DNA from: Pseudomonadota bacterium
GTDB taxonomy: Bacteria > Desulfobacterota > Syntrophobacteria > Syntrophobacterales > Syntrophobacteraceae
Direction of reading: 5' to 3'
DNA length: 7,394 bases
NCBI GenBank assembly: GCA_023416335.1
Contig: JAEZHY010000165.1
Span: 1-7,394, forward strand
Numbering within the stretch: the stretch's first letter is position 1; the number at the start of each line of letters is the position of its first letter. This document shows, piece by piece, positions 1-7,253 of this stretch. The notes under the pieces are model-generated. The model had not been told where the DNA came from. It ran no database searches and saw only the letters and a list, made by a program, of their open reading frames with translations. Both the position numbers and the translations under genes were made by a program.

Positions 1-945
1 GATACGGGCCGTGGCCGCGTGGACCTGTGCTTCGGACCTGCGGATGTCCGGGCGTCGGCGTAAAAGGTCGGAAGGAAGTCCGACGGGAATTTCGGGCGGG
101 GTGGGGGGAATGGCTTTCTCGGTGGAAAGCTCCTCGCTCAGGGCTGAGGGTTCCATTCCGAGCAGCACGCTCAAATTGTAGATCGCCGTCCGGGCCGAGG
201 ATTCCAGCTGAGGTATCACCGACGCGGTGGTGGCAGCCTGCGCCTGGGCATTGGCGACGTCCAGGCCGCCCACGTATCCGGCTTCATGTCTTTTCCTGGT
301 GATCTCGACCGAGTGCTGTTGTGCCTTCAAATTGTTTTTGGCTATCTCGATCTGCTTCTGGTACTGGCGCAGGTTGGCGTAGTTGGTGCCGACCTCGGAC
401 ACCATCGTCACGAAAACGTCGCGCCGGTCGTTGACCGCCGCTTCCATGTCCGCCGCCGAGGCCTCGATGTTCCTGCGCGTTCCGCCGAAGAAATCGAGTT
501 CCCACGAAGCATCCAGTCCCACCCGGAAGAAATTGCGGGTGAAACCTCCGCCTCCTCCGGATGCGCCGGTCCCTCCCCCTGCGGAAGAGCCTCCCGATCC
601 GCTCCTCTGATACTGGGCGTTCGTATCGACTTCAGGCCAGAAGGTGGCGGAAGTGACCCCGAGCGATGCCCTGGCCTGTCTGATTCTCGATTCCGCCTGG
701 CGCAGGTCGGGGTTGGAGAGTACGGCCCGTTCCACGAGCGAAGAGAGGACCGGATCGTTGAAATTTTGCCACCACTCCGCCAGCCGGGCAGGCTGGGCGG
801 TCAGGGCGGTTTCTCCCGGAGCGGCTGCGGGACTCAGACCGTGCCACTCCGGGGGGACTTTTTGTTCCGGTTTATGGAAATCGGGACCAACCGTGCATCC
901 CAGGAAGAGCAGGCAAAAGCCGAATACGAAATAGTTGGATCTCAT
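1..945 (-). CDS. NodT/OprM-type outer-membrane efflux channel lipoprotein, partial (C-terminus beyond left edge)
   Basis: Outer-membrane factor of a tripartite exporter: a trimeric channel crossing the outer membrane and periplasm, here probably the exit duct for the upstream MacA-MacB pair. The reading frame is open from the ATG at 945 to base 1, giving 315 residues; the family usually has about 450-500, so roughly a third is missing because the window ends. Residues 1-16 form a lipoprotein signal (hydrophobic run, then LFLGC with lipidated Cys17), followed by the family-typical TVGPDF. Residues 56-66 (LAEWWQNFNDP) and 76-95 (LSNPDLRQAESRIRQARASL), then WELDFFGGTRR (148-158) and LLRRRPDIRRSEAQ (294-307), are hallmark NodT/OprM segments. 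Residues 115-134 are almost only Gly, Ser, Ala and Thr, where the first outer-membrane loop is expected. AGGA about 5 bases before the ATG is a modest ribosome site. It lies 406 bases after macB, so it may be in the same operon or have its own promoter. Family is confident; substrate is unknown. Confidence 0.93.
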   Translation of the reverse strand, partial: MRSNYFVFGFCLLFLGCTVGPDFHKPEQKVPPEWHGLSPAAAPGETALTAQPARLAEWWQNFNDPVLSSLVERAVLSNPDLRQAESRIRQARASLGVTSATFWPEVDTNAQYQRSGSGGSSAGGGTGASGGGGGFTRNFFRVGLDASWELDFFGGTRRNIEASAADMEAAVNDRRDVFVTMVSEVGTNYANLRQYQKQIEIAKNNLKAQQHSVEITRKRHEAGYVGGLDVANAQAQAATTASVIPQLESSARTAIYNLSVLLGMEPSALSEELSTEKAIPPTPPEIPVGLPSDLLRRRPDIRRSEAQVHAATARI

Positions 946-976
946 TCTGTCCTATCCCGGTAAAACAGTGAGTGAG

Positions 977-1000
977 CAGTGAACAGTGAAGAGTGAACTG
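977..1000 (+). repeat. GTGA-rich short repeat, copy 1
   Basis: A 24-base unit beginning CAGTGAACAGTGAA and ending GTGAACTG. It matches 21 of 24 bases of the reverse complement of 6229-6252, so the two copies lie in opposite orientation about 5.2 kb apart. The bases just before it (967-976) continue the same GTGA rhythm, so it may be part of a slightly longer, locally tandem array. It lies 32 bases upstream of the nodT start codon. Function is unknown; it resembles small dispersed intergenic repeats. Confidence 0.6.
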
Positions 1001-1092
1001 AAAATGGTTCGCCGGTTCCCAGGCTCCAGGGGCCGTTGCTCAAATGGAGATGGAGCCCGTTCCCGGGCATTTTTCGACGGAGCCCCAATCCC

Positions 1093-1195
1093 GTCATCCC
1101 GGCAGTGCTTTTGAGCCGGGAACCAGGGTTTTTAAGGTCTTGAATTCACAATTAATCCGCCCCAAAGCCTGGATTCCGATGTCCATCGGAATGAC
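1093..1195. repeat. REP/MITE-like palindromic intergenic element
   Basis: A 103-base element bounded by GTCAT (1093-1097) and its inverse ATGAC (1191-1195). Inside are two perfect hairpins: TCCCGGC/GCCGGGA (1097-1103 and 1115-1121, 11-base loop) and ATTCCGATG/CATCGGAAT (1173-1181 and 1184-1192). This GTCAT-CCCG...CTGGATTCC...GGAATGAC layout is a common style of dispersed intergenic repeat in many proteobacteria. The middle (about 1126-1165) is AT-richer. It carries no coding capacity and would have to be mobilised in trans, if it is mobile at all. It could instead act as a transcript-end or mRNA-stability structure between macB and nodT. Confidence 0.6.
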
Positions 1196-1351
1196 AAGTC
1201 TGGGCTCTGCGAGCCATTCGCAGCTACCGCGATGGTTCAGCAAGAGTCCGTGCTGCTTGGGGACCCTGTTTGCAGCCCTTATTAGATGATGGGCAGCGCT
1301 GTGCTGCGGCCTACCCGCATTTTCTTGCCATCCGCGGCTGAATCTTTCCTT

Positions 1352-3469
1352 CTATTCATACCGCAGCGCGATGATCGGATCGAGACGCGATGCCTTCCAG
1401 GCCGGGTAATACCCGAATGCGATGCCGACCCCGGCCGAGACGGCAAAGGCCGCAACGATAGCATCCAGTGAAGCTTCAGTGGGCCAGTTGAGCAGGGCGG
1501 ATACCAGGTAGGACGCTCCCTGGCCAAGGACAATTCCCGCAAACCCGCCGAAGAAGCAGAGTACAACCGATTCCACCAGAAACTGCTGGAGCACGCTGCT
1601 GCTCCGGGCCCCCACCGCCATTCGCAGGCCGATCTCCCGGGTCCGCTCAGTCACCGAAACCAGCATGATGTTCATGATCCCGACGCCTCCCACCAGAAGC
1701 GAAATAAGGGCAACGCTCAGGAGCAGCTTGGTCATCATGGTGGCCGTGGAGGTGAGCGCTTTTGTCATTTCCGTCATATCCCGGACGTTGAAGTCCTCCG
1801 GTTCGTCCGCGCGAATGCGGTGCCGCTCGCGCAGAAGCTGGTTGATCTGCCTGACGGCGGCCTGTGAATCTTCCGTCGACTTCGATGCGGTGAGTATCTG
1901 ATCGACATTGGAGAATCTTACGGGCAGCGGAGTATCGGCGGCCTGTGTCGCGGATTGTTGCGGATAGAGGTTCGTCGATGTGCTCGGGTAAATCTGGCTC
2001 AGCGAGTTCACCTGGTTTGCCGAATCCGAACTGGTGGTCGCGGCGCTCTGGTTCACATTCCCCAGTGCGGACCCGGTCACCCGGTACTTGATCGTCGTCC
2101 AGGGAGCGATGAGAATATCGTCCTGGTCCATGCCCACCATGTTGGCGCCTTTGCTCGAAAGTACGCCCACCACCTTGAACGAGATGCTTTTTACCCGTAT
2201 TTCCTTGCCGACCGGATCTTCTCCCTGGAAGAGTTCCTTTACGATCCTCTGGCCGATGACGCAGACTTTGCCGGCATTGCGCACGTCCCGTTCGGTGAAC
2301 ATATCGCCTTCGTCCAGGGGCCATTCCCGCACGTTGAGAAAGCTGGGAGTGGTACCCTGTATGAACGTGGGCACCCAGTTGCGGTTTCCGTACACCAACT
2401 GGGTCCGGGCGCGCACGATCGGGGCCGCATCGCGCACCGCGGGGCATTCTGCGGCTATGGCTTCGCTGTCCGCGGGGGTAAGAGTCATGATGCTCCCGGC
2501 CCCGAAGCTGATTCCGCCGCTGGAAGCCGTGCCGGGAAATATCGCCAGGTTGGTCGCGCCCATGCTGGCGATGGTCTTCTGGATCGCGGTCGATGAGCCG
2601 CGTCCTATTTGCATCATCGCTATAACCGCTGCAACGCCGATGACAATGCCGAGGGTGGTCAGCGCGGCGCGGAGCACATTCCGGCGCAATCCGTTCATCG
2701 CAGTCGCAAACATCCGTGAGAGATGAAGACGAGCGCGGTTGATGGTCTTGCCGGGGCGGGTCTCGGGGCGTTCGGTACCGTTGAGCCCGTTAGGTTCATC
2801 CTCCAGAAGTCCGTCTCTGATCCTGATGACGCGTTTTGCGCACTTGGCAACATTCGGGTCGTGGGTGACAAGGATAACCGTCACGCCTTCTTCTTCATTG
2901 AGTTGACGAAAGGTCTCCAGGACCTCTTCACTCGTGCGGGAATCGAGATTCCCGGTGGGTTCGTCGGCAAAGATCAAAAAAGGGTCGTTTATCAGAGAGC
3001 GCGCGATAGCCACACGCTGCTGCTGCCCTCCGGAGAGCTGGGAGGGTTCGTTTTTCATCTGGTGTTCCAGTCCCATTCTCCGGAGAAGATCTTCGGCGTG
3101 CTTGCGGCACTCGCCGTTGTCCGATCCCGGAGCATAGGTGAGGGGCATCATCACGTTGTCGAGCGAACTCGTCCGAGGGAGGAGGTTGAAGTTCTGGAAT
3201 ACGAAACCGATTTTCTGGTTGCGCACAAGTGCCCGTTCATCCGCCGAGAGCTGCGCGACGTCCTGCCCTTCGAGCCAGTAATGTCCGGAGGTCGGGCGGT
3301 CCAGGCATCCGAGAATGTTCATGAGAGTCGTTTTGCCGGATCCCGAAGCGCCCATCAGGGCAACGAATTCGCCCCGGGCGATGCGCAGAGAAATGCCCCG
3401 GAGTACCGGGACATCTATCTCGCCGAGTTTATAGGTTTTTTGAATGTCTTTCAGTTCAATTAGGTCCAT
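1352..3469 (-). CDS. macB: MacB-type ABC transporter, fused ATPase and permease
   Basis: Inner-membrane motor of a MacAB-TolC-type exporter. The MacB dimer hydrolyses ATP and drives substrates (macrolides, peptides, siderophores or lipopeptides in known members) from the periplasm through MacA and an outer-membrane channel. The ATPase domain (about 1-225) has every key motif: Walker A GASGSGKT 40-47, Q-loop Gln92, signature LSGGQQQR 145-152, Walker B LIFADE 165-170, D-loop NLD 174-176 and switch His203. The permease follows: TM1 about 266-288, a large periplasmic MacB_PCD domain 289-575, then TM2 about 581-605, TM3 about 629-659 and TM4 about 668-688. At 705 residues it exceeds E. coli MacB (648), largely through a Ser/Thr/Asn/Gln-rich stretch at about 466-515 in the periplasmic domain. 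AGGA lies 5 bases before the ATG. The gene starts 70 bases after the macA stop, as in a typical macAB operon. Family is certain; the transported substrate cannot be told from sequence. Confidence 0.97.
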   Translation of the reverse strand: MDLIELKDIQKTYKLGEIDVPVLRGISLRIARGEFVALMGASGSGKTTLMNILGCLDRPTSGHYWLEGQDVAQLSADERALVRNQKIGFVFQNFNLLPRTSSLDNVMMPLTYAPGSDNGECRKHAEDLLRRMGLEHQMKNEPSQLSGGQQQRVAIARSLINDPFLIFADEPTGNLDSRTSEEVLETFRQLNEEEGVTVILVTHDPNVAKCAKRVIRIRDGLLEDEPNGLNGTERPETRPGKTINRARLHLSRMFATAMNGLRRNVLRAALTTLGIVIGVAAVIAMMQIGRGSSTAIQKTIASMGATNLAIFPGTASSGGISFGAGSIMTLTPADSEAIAAECPAVRDAAPIVRARTQLVYGNRNWVPTFIQGTTPSFLNVREWPLDEGDMFTERDVRNAGKVCVIGQRIVKELFQGEDPVGKEIRVKSISFKVVGVLSSKGANMVGMDQDDILIAPWTTIKYRVTGSALGNVNQSAATTSSDSANQVNSLSQIYPSTSTNLYPQQSATQAADTPLPVRFSNVDQILTASKSTEDSQAAVRQINQLLRERHRIRADEPEDFNVRDMTEMTKALTSTATMMTKLLLSVALISLLVGGVGIMNIMLVSVTERTREIGLRMAVGARSSSVLQQFLVESVVLCFFGGFAGIVLGQGASYLVSALLNWPTEASLDAIVAAFAVSAGVGIAFGYYPAWKASRLDPIIALRYE

Positions 3470-3539
3470 GTATATCCTGCTGCCGGAGCGGCTTTTCTTT
3501 CAACGGTGGTTCAATCGGCGCATGCCTGTTTCGGCCCGC

Positions 3540-4880
3540 TTAATGTGCTCCGCGGCGCCCTCCGCCGCCGAACAACTTCGGAGTGAACGGACTCGCGGCC
3601 TGAGCCGGTTCCGAACCGTCCTTCCGCTGTTCGCCGACAACGACCGGCATGCCCTCTTTTACCCCTTCACCCTGGACTTCGGTCATACTCCCGTCGGTTG
3701 TTCCAATCTGAACCTGGACGGGCCTTACAAAAGCGCCATCCGGGGTCCACAAGGTCCCGAGGATAACCCCTTCGGAGGCCTGTGCCGCAACGGGGCGCTC
3801 TTTTGCATCCCCACCGGGGCGTGCCGGGGTGCGGCTTCCCGGTGCGATATACTCTGTCTGGGGAGCCCAGCGCAGTGCGGCGTTGGGCACGGTCAGCACG
3901 TTCTGCCGACTGCTCAGCATGAACTTCACATTGGCCGTCAGGTAGGGAAGCAGCTTCCCGCTGGAGTTATCGGTTATGACTTCGACTGTATAGTTTACGA
4001 CGTTCTGGGTCATGTTGGCATTGAGCCGCACCTTGCCGACTTCTCCCTGGAACCCCTGTCCCGGGTATGCATCAACGGTAAAGTTGACAGGCTGTCCCCG
4101 GCTGATGCTGCCGACGTCGGCTTCGTTCACTGCAACCCAGACCTGCATTCTCTTGAGGTCCTTGGCCAGCAGGAAAAGGCTTGGCGCATTGAGGCTGGCT
4201 ACGACCGTCTGGCCGATATTGACCCGGCGGTCGATAATGACGCCTCTTACGGGGGAGCGGATAGTGCAGTAATCGAGATTTTGCTGGGAACGCTTGAGCG
4301 TGGCTTCCGCCTGGGAGACGGCTTGCTTTGCCTGGGCAATCGATGCCTTGCCGACCGCGACGTTCGCCTTGGCGACTTCGTAGGCCGACAGAGCAGCGTC
4401 ATAGTCTGCCTGGGAAAGAGCATCGGAAGGGCCGAGCTTCTTTGCGCGGTTCCAGTCCCGTTCCGTCTGTACCTGTTTGGCCTGGAGCTGGCCCAGGTCG
4501 GCCTCCGCACGCTGGACCCCTGCCTTTGCCTGTTCGAGTTGTGCTTTGGACTGGTTTACATCCGCCACGTATAGGGAATCGTCTATCTGCGCGAGAATAG
4601 TGCCTTCTTCAACCTCCGAGCCGTAGTCGATCGCCCTTCCGGCCTTGTCTTTCCCGAAGGCGACTATCCGGCCGGCAACCTGTGCTCCCACATCGATCAC
4701 TTCCTCGGGTTCCACGGTTCCCGTCGCGCCGATCGTCGACTGCAGGTCCGTCCGCTGCACGGCTGCCGTTCGGAACTGTACCGGCTGGGACTTTCCGGAC
4801 GAATAAAAAAAGGTAAATGCGTAGGCGGCAAGTCCTACGACTACCAGGACGATGATCCCGCGTTTGACTTTACGATTCAT
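3540..4880 (-). CDS. macA: MacA-type periplasmic adaptor (membrane fusion protein)
   Basis: Adaptor that links MacB to the outer-membrane channel and stimulates its ATPase. I place the start at the ATG at 4880 (446 residues). An in-frame start 14 codons earlier would add a polar leader before the membrane anchor, whereas MNRKVKRG followed by a hydrophobic segment (about 8-25) is the usual form, and a GGGGAT ribosome-site-like run lies just upstream. Domains in order: cytoplasmic stub and single membrane anchor; first lipoyl half (about 60-103, VGAQVAGRI); long alpha-helical coiled-coil hairpin rich in Ala, Gln and Lys (about 104-202); second lipoyl half (about 204-235, TIRSPVRGVIIDRRVNIGQT); beta-barrel (about 245-322); membrane-proximal domain (325 onward). 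It is about 75 residues longer than E. coli MacA, with a Pro/Ala-rich insert at 345-372 and a Gly/Arg-ending tail after 418. It is the first gene of the cluster. Assignment to MacA rather than an RND adaptor rests on adjacent macB and the N-terminal anchor. Confidence 0.95.
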   Translation of the reverse strand: MNRKVKRGIIVLVVVGLAAYAFTFFYSSGKSQPVQFRTAAVQRTDLQSTIGATGTVEPEEVIDVGAQVAGRIVAFGKDKAGRAIDYGSEVEEGTILAQIDDSLYVADVNQSKAQLEQAKAGVQRAEADLGQLQAKQVQTERDWNRAKKLGPSDALSQADYDAALSAYEVAKANVAVGKASIAQAKQAVSQAEATLKRSQQNLDYCTIRSPVRGVIIDRRVNIGQTVVASLNAPSLFLLAKDLKRMQVWVAVNEADVGSISRGQPVNFTVDAYPGQGFQGEVGKVRLNANMTQNVVNYTVEVITDNSSGKLLPYLTANVKFMLSSRQNVLTVPNAALRWAPQTEYIAPGSRTPARPGGDAKERPVAAQASEGVILGTLWTPDGAFVRPVQVQIGTTDGSMTEVQGEGVKEGMPVVVGEQRKDGSEPAQAASPFTPKLFGGGGRRGAH

Positions 4881-5016
4881 ATCGATCCCCACAAGAAGAA
4901 ATCCGGATGCACTTCGATGCACCCGTGCACTATGGATGAAAGCCGGTCCTCATTAGATAGAGTCAGCTGCAAGCCTGATAATGTTACATAACACAGAGGG
5001 AGGATAATAACATTTC
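4881..5016 (-). promoter_or_regulatory. Probable macA upstream control region
   Basis: The stretch before macA, especially about 4952-5022, is clearly richer in A and T than the surrounding coding DNA. It includes a perfect 5-base inverted repeat, TGTTA-CA-TAACA, at 4982-4993, which could be a small operator. Minus-strand TATTAT-like and TATCTAAT-like boxes are present, but none pairs with a well-spaced -35 element, so I do not name a promoter. The call rests on position (first gene of the cluster, 288-base gap upstream) and composition. Confidence 0.3.
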
Positions 5017-5041
5017 TTAAAATGCCGGGGAAGGAACCGGC
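5017..5041 (-). terminator. Weak possible terminator after the ROK kinase gene
   Basis: Read on the minus strand, a GCCGG/CCGGC stem (plus-strand 5037-5041 and 5024-5028) with an 8-base loop is followed at once by ATTTTAAG. It lies about 130 bases beyond the kinase stop codon and ahead of macA, a sensible place to end that transcript. The 5-base stem and short T-run make it marginal as an intrinsic terminator. Confidence 0.3.
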
Positions 5042-5168
5042 GAACCCGCCCGGAACGCTGAAAGGAAGACGGATTAGGCCAGGCAAACGGCCGGCGGTGG
5101 ACCCCCGGAATTCCCGGCATTCTCAGCATAGGTTAAGTTGTCCCCGAGAGAGCGCAAGCCCGTGCGGC

Positions 5169-6158
5169 CTATGCCCGCAACTTTTTGCTGCAAGCAAGGG
5201 CATGGCGCGCCGCACCGATCAGCGCTGCATCATCGCCCTGCGCCCGTCGGAGGACTACCGCGCGGTCAGGCTCCAGCATGGACAGGTTCCGGGTAAGGGT
5301 CGTTTTCAGCGGACCGATGAACAGGTCCCATGCATCGCTGACGTTACCGCCGATGACCGCGTGTCTTATCCCGAGCAGTGTGAAAATGTTTGCCAGGGCT
5401 GTTCCGAGTGCCCAGCCCATTTTTTCGAAAAGCCCCCGCGCTGCCGGATCGCCGGTGCTCGCGCACGCATGAATTGTCTCCGCGTTGAGGGTCCCCTCCC
5501 GCATCAGTTGAAAAAGCGGACCGGCTTCGGGTCCTTTCTCCTCTGCTATTCTTTTCGCGCCCGAAACGAGCGCGCGCGCCGATGCGAAAGCCTCAAGGCA
5601 TCCCTTCGAGCCGCAGGGGCAGATCGGTCCGTCGGGCAGGACTATCATGTGGCCTGCTTCGGCACTGAATCCCAGGCCGTCACCTGCCCAGATCCGTCCG
5701 CCGAGAAACAGGCAGCCGCCCGTACCCGTACCCATCGTGATGCCGACCCAGTTCTCGATCCCCTTTGCCGCACCGGTCCAGCCTTCACCGAGGCCGAAGA
5801 CGTTTGCGTCGTTTTCCATGAATACCGGGATCCCCAGTTTCGACTGGAGTTCAGCGCCGAGCGGATATCCGTCAAGGGCCGGAAGGTTGGGGGAAAAGAC
5901 TACCCGGCCCGCCGCTCCGTCGATCCTGCCCGCTACCCCCAGGCCGACAGCCGCGACGTCGATTCCGAGTCCCTTGGCAATTTCGACCAGAGAACGACAT
6001 TGCCCGAAGAGTCTCTCAGATGCCTTCGCGGCTCCGCGTTCAATAAGGACTTCGGTCTTCGATACCCTGAGGATTTTTCCGGATTGGTCTACGAGGGCGG
6101 TCCTGAGATTGGTCCCTCCGATATCGACACCTATAAAGGCGCTCTTTTCCTGCTCCAT
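5169..6158 (-). CDS. ROK-family sugar kinase, glucokinase-like
   Basis: Cytoplasmic kinase that uses ATP to phosphorylate a hexose, probably glucose or a related sugar such as N-acetylglucosamine or N-acetylmannosamine, feeding glycolysis or amino-sugar metabolism. The 329 residues match the usual length of ROK kinases. The N-terminal phosphate-binding motif DIGGTN is at 12-17. The sugar-binding and catalytic segment ENDANVFGLGE is at 115-125, with Asp117 as expected catalytic base. GTGTGG follows at 143-148, and EAGHM at 167-171 supplies Glu167 and His170. The ROK zinc site is intact: His170 with Cys180, Cys182 and Cys187 in CPCGSKGCLE. There is no N-terminal helix-turn-helix, so it is an enzyme and not a ROK repressor. 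The start at 6158 is followed directly by the family-typical N-terminus; upstream AGGCG at 8 bases is a weak ribosome site. It begins 81 bases after the methyltransferase gene and may be co-transcribed with it. Substrate is not decidable from sequence. Confidence 0.93.
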   Translation of the reverse strand: MEQEKSAFIGVDIGGTNLRTALVDQSGKILRVSKTEVLIERGAAKASERLFGQCRSLVEIAKGLGIDVAAVGLGVAGRIDGAAGRVVFSPNLPALDGYPLGAELQSKLGIPVFMENDANVFGLGEGWTGAAKGIENWVGITMGTGTGGCLFLGGRIWAGDGLGFSAEAGHMIVLPDGPICPCGSKGCLEAFASARALVSGAKRIAEEKGPEAGPLFQLMREGTLNAETIHACASTGDPAARGLFEKMGWALGTALANIFTLLGIRHAVIGGNVSDAWDLFIGPLKTTLTRNLSMLEPDRAVVLRRAQGDDAALIGAARHALACSKKLRA

Positions 6159-6228
6159 ATTTTTCGCCTGTTTGGCTCCCGTCCTTGGGAAAGCGCGGTG
6201 CCGCTCCCCTTTTGCTTCCCGCTTTTTT

Positions 6229-6252
6229 CAGTTCACATTTCACTGGTCACTG
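6229..6252 (-). repeat. GTGA-rich short repeat, copy 2, overlapping the methyltransferase stop codon
   Basis: On the minus strand this unit begins CAGTGACCAGTGAAAT and ends GTGAACTG, agreeing with copy 1 (977-1000) at 21 of 24 bases. It spans the last four codons of the methyltransferase gene and its TGA stop (6240-6242), then runs into the spacer before the kinase gene. Function is unknown. Confidence 0.6.
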
Positions 6253-7109
6253 TCACCGTTCGCTGCCCTAACCAGACGGGCAAACCCGCCTACCTTCAAC
6301 TTGTCCGCACAGTTCTGAAAATAGAGCGCATTCAGCTCCGCGGGTCCCAGGTCCTCGATATCCGGGAACCCCATGGCAGCCAGATTGTTTCTGAGTTCGG
6401 AAGGAACGAATGTGCTCCGAAACGGCTCCCCCTCCATTGCCACGTGGTGCGCAATCTTTTCGAAAGCCGCCCGGGCGGCAGGATTCAGGAGCGATGGAGA
6501 GATGGTGTAGTCGAAAACTATCCCGCTGCCGGGCGGCAGGGAGGCAACGAATCGCAGTACGGCCACGACCTTATCGACGGTAAGATACTGGGTCACGCCA
6601 AGCCATGAAAAGAACGCGGATTTGCCGTTGTCGAATCCGGCCCGCCCGAGTCCTTCTTCGAGCGTCTCCCCTTCGAAATCCACAGGCGCAAAAGTGAGCG
6701 TCGACGGGACGGGCATGTCTGCCTGCCTGAGACACGCCCGCTTCCAGGTTTGAGTTGTCGGATGGTCCACTTCGAAGGCGCGCAGCACGTCCTCGGGATA
6801 TGTGTTGCGGAAGGCGAACGTGTCGAGCCCCGCGCCAAGGACAACGTATTGTCTCACTCCGCGCCCGACCGCAATGTGCAGTGCGTCTTCGGCATACCTG
6901 CTGCGGGCAGTGACAAAGGCACGCATACCGGTTGAAATCGGGCCCTGCTTCGGCCAGCTTGGATCGGAAGGTGAGGGCGGTTCTTTTCCCATGCCCAGAA
7001 TTCGAAGCGCAAAGGGATCTTCGAATACGCGGACATCATCGACCACCTGGTGCGCGGCGCGATGAATCGCAACCCGCAGAGCGGTTTTACTCGGACAATC
7101 TTCTTTCAT
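6240..7109 (-). CDS. Class I SAM-dependent methyltransferase, leucine carboxyl methyltransferase-like (COG3315/TIGR00027 type)
   Basis: Predicted soluble enzyme that transfers a methyl group from S-adenosylmethionine; the acceptor is unknown. The start is set at the ATG at 7109 (289 residues): GGAG sits 6 bases ahead, an ideal ribosome site, whereas the alternative TTG at 7121 would overlap that site. Family landmarks in order: an early Asp-Pro segment (VFEDPFA, about 28-34), TARSRYAEDAL (67-77), SAM-binding motif I VVLGAGLDTFAFR (89-101), the acidic motif II FEVDHPTTQTWK (112-123), PVDFE (142-146) and WLGVTQYL (169-176). These are typical of the O-methyltransferase family that includes protein phosphatase methyltransferases and many bacterial paralogues, some in natural-product pathways. 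Nothing nearby indicates a biosynthetic cluster. The last residues and stop codon are supplied by a GTGA-rich repeat, so the C-terminus may be altered from the ancestral one. The kinase gene follows after 81 bases. Family is firm, role open. Confidence 0.88.
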   Translation of the reverse strand: MKEDCPSKTALRVAIHRAAHQVVDDVRVFEDPFALRILGMGKEPPSPSDPSWPKQGPISTGMRAFVTARSRYAEDALHIAVGRGVRQYVVLGAGLDTFAFRNTYPEDVLRAFEVDHPTTQTWKRACLRQADMPVPSTLTFAPVDFEGETLEEGLGRAGFDNGKSAFFSWLGVTQYLTVDKVVAVLRFVASLPPGSGIVFDYTISPSLLNPAARAAFEKIAHHVAMEGEPFRSTFVPSELRNNLAAMGFPDIEDLGPAELNALYFQNCADKLKVGGFARLVRAANGDSDQ

Positions 7110-7115
7110 CGAATA

Positions 7116-7119
7116 CTCC
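7116..7119 (-). promoter_or_regulatory. Ribosome binding site deciding the methyltransferase start
   Basis: GGAG on the minus strand, 6 bases before the ATG at 7109. It supports that start over the in-frame TTG at 7121, which lies just upstream of this site and has no comparable site of its own. Confidence 0.7.
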
Positions 7120-7202
7120 AAAGACGGGAGCAGAACGGTTCGTTGCAGCCCTCCAAACCTGCAGCCGGGAAACGGCCTTTCGAATCTTCGACTTTTCGCG
7201 GT

Positions 7203-7232
7203 ACAATATCAGTTGACGACTGAGCTGCGCAA
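7203..7232 (-). promoter_or_regulatory. Weak candidate promoter for the methyltransferase gene
   Basis: On the minus strand TTGCGC (7227-7232) and TATTGT (7203-7208) are separated by 18 bases, about 95 bases before the start codon. The boxes match the sigma-70 consensus at only about 3 and 4 of 6 positions. It is the best-spaced pair I find between the gene and the intron-like element, but it could easily be chance. Confidence 0.2.
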
Positions 7233-7253
7233 TCGGATCATTGTAAAGATTTC

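Larger units (their letters stand above)
946..1351. other. macB-nodT intergenic region without a gene
   Basis: This 406-base gap holds no convincing gene. The only plus-strand reading frame across it (81 codons from 1044) runs through repeats, has no recognisable protein character and no good ribosome site. It contains a GTGA-rich repeat (977-1000), a palindromic REP/MITE-like element (1093-1195), and a further perfect 6-base inverted repeat, CTGCGA/TCGCAG, at 1207-1212 and 1218-1223 with a 5-base loop. I see no clear sigma-70 promoter for the minus-strand nodT gene and no strong minus-strand terminator after macB, so read-through from macB into nodT is possible but not shown. Confidence 0.7.

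Noticed and set aside
1055..1074. Terminator-like hairpin GCCCG-TTCC-CGGGC followed by ATTTTT
   Set aside because: The T-run is on the plus strand, but no plus-strand gene precedes it; both flanking genes are read from the minus strand. A 5-base stem here may be chance or part of the repeat-rich gap.
1044..1289. Plus-strand 81-codon frame in the macB-nodT gap
   Set aside because: It spans the palindromic element, lacks a good ribosome site and shows no protein-like character.
3444..4574. Long plus-strand open frame (376 codons) opposite macA
   Set aside because: It is antisense to a complete, motif-supported macA, has no recognisable protein features, and is best explained as a GC-rich shadow frame.
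4881..4922. Longer macA start, adding 14 residues before MNRKVKRG
   Set aside because: It would place a polar leader before the usual Lys/Arg-rich start and membrane anchor, and a better-placed ribosome-site-like run precedes the internal ATG at 4880.
5022..6608. Long plus-strand open frame (528 codons) opposite the kinase and methyltransferase genes
   Set aside because: It runs antisense across two genes with intact family motifs and their spacer, and its translation is Arg/Pro/Ser-rich with no recognisable domain. Long antisense frames are expected in GC-rich DNA.
7110..7121. TTG start for the methyltransferase
   Set aside because: The ATG at 7109 has GGAG at ideal spacing, and that GGAG lies immediately after the TTG, so the TTG would overlap the ribosome site.
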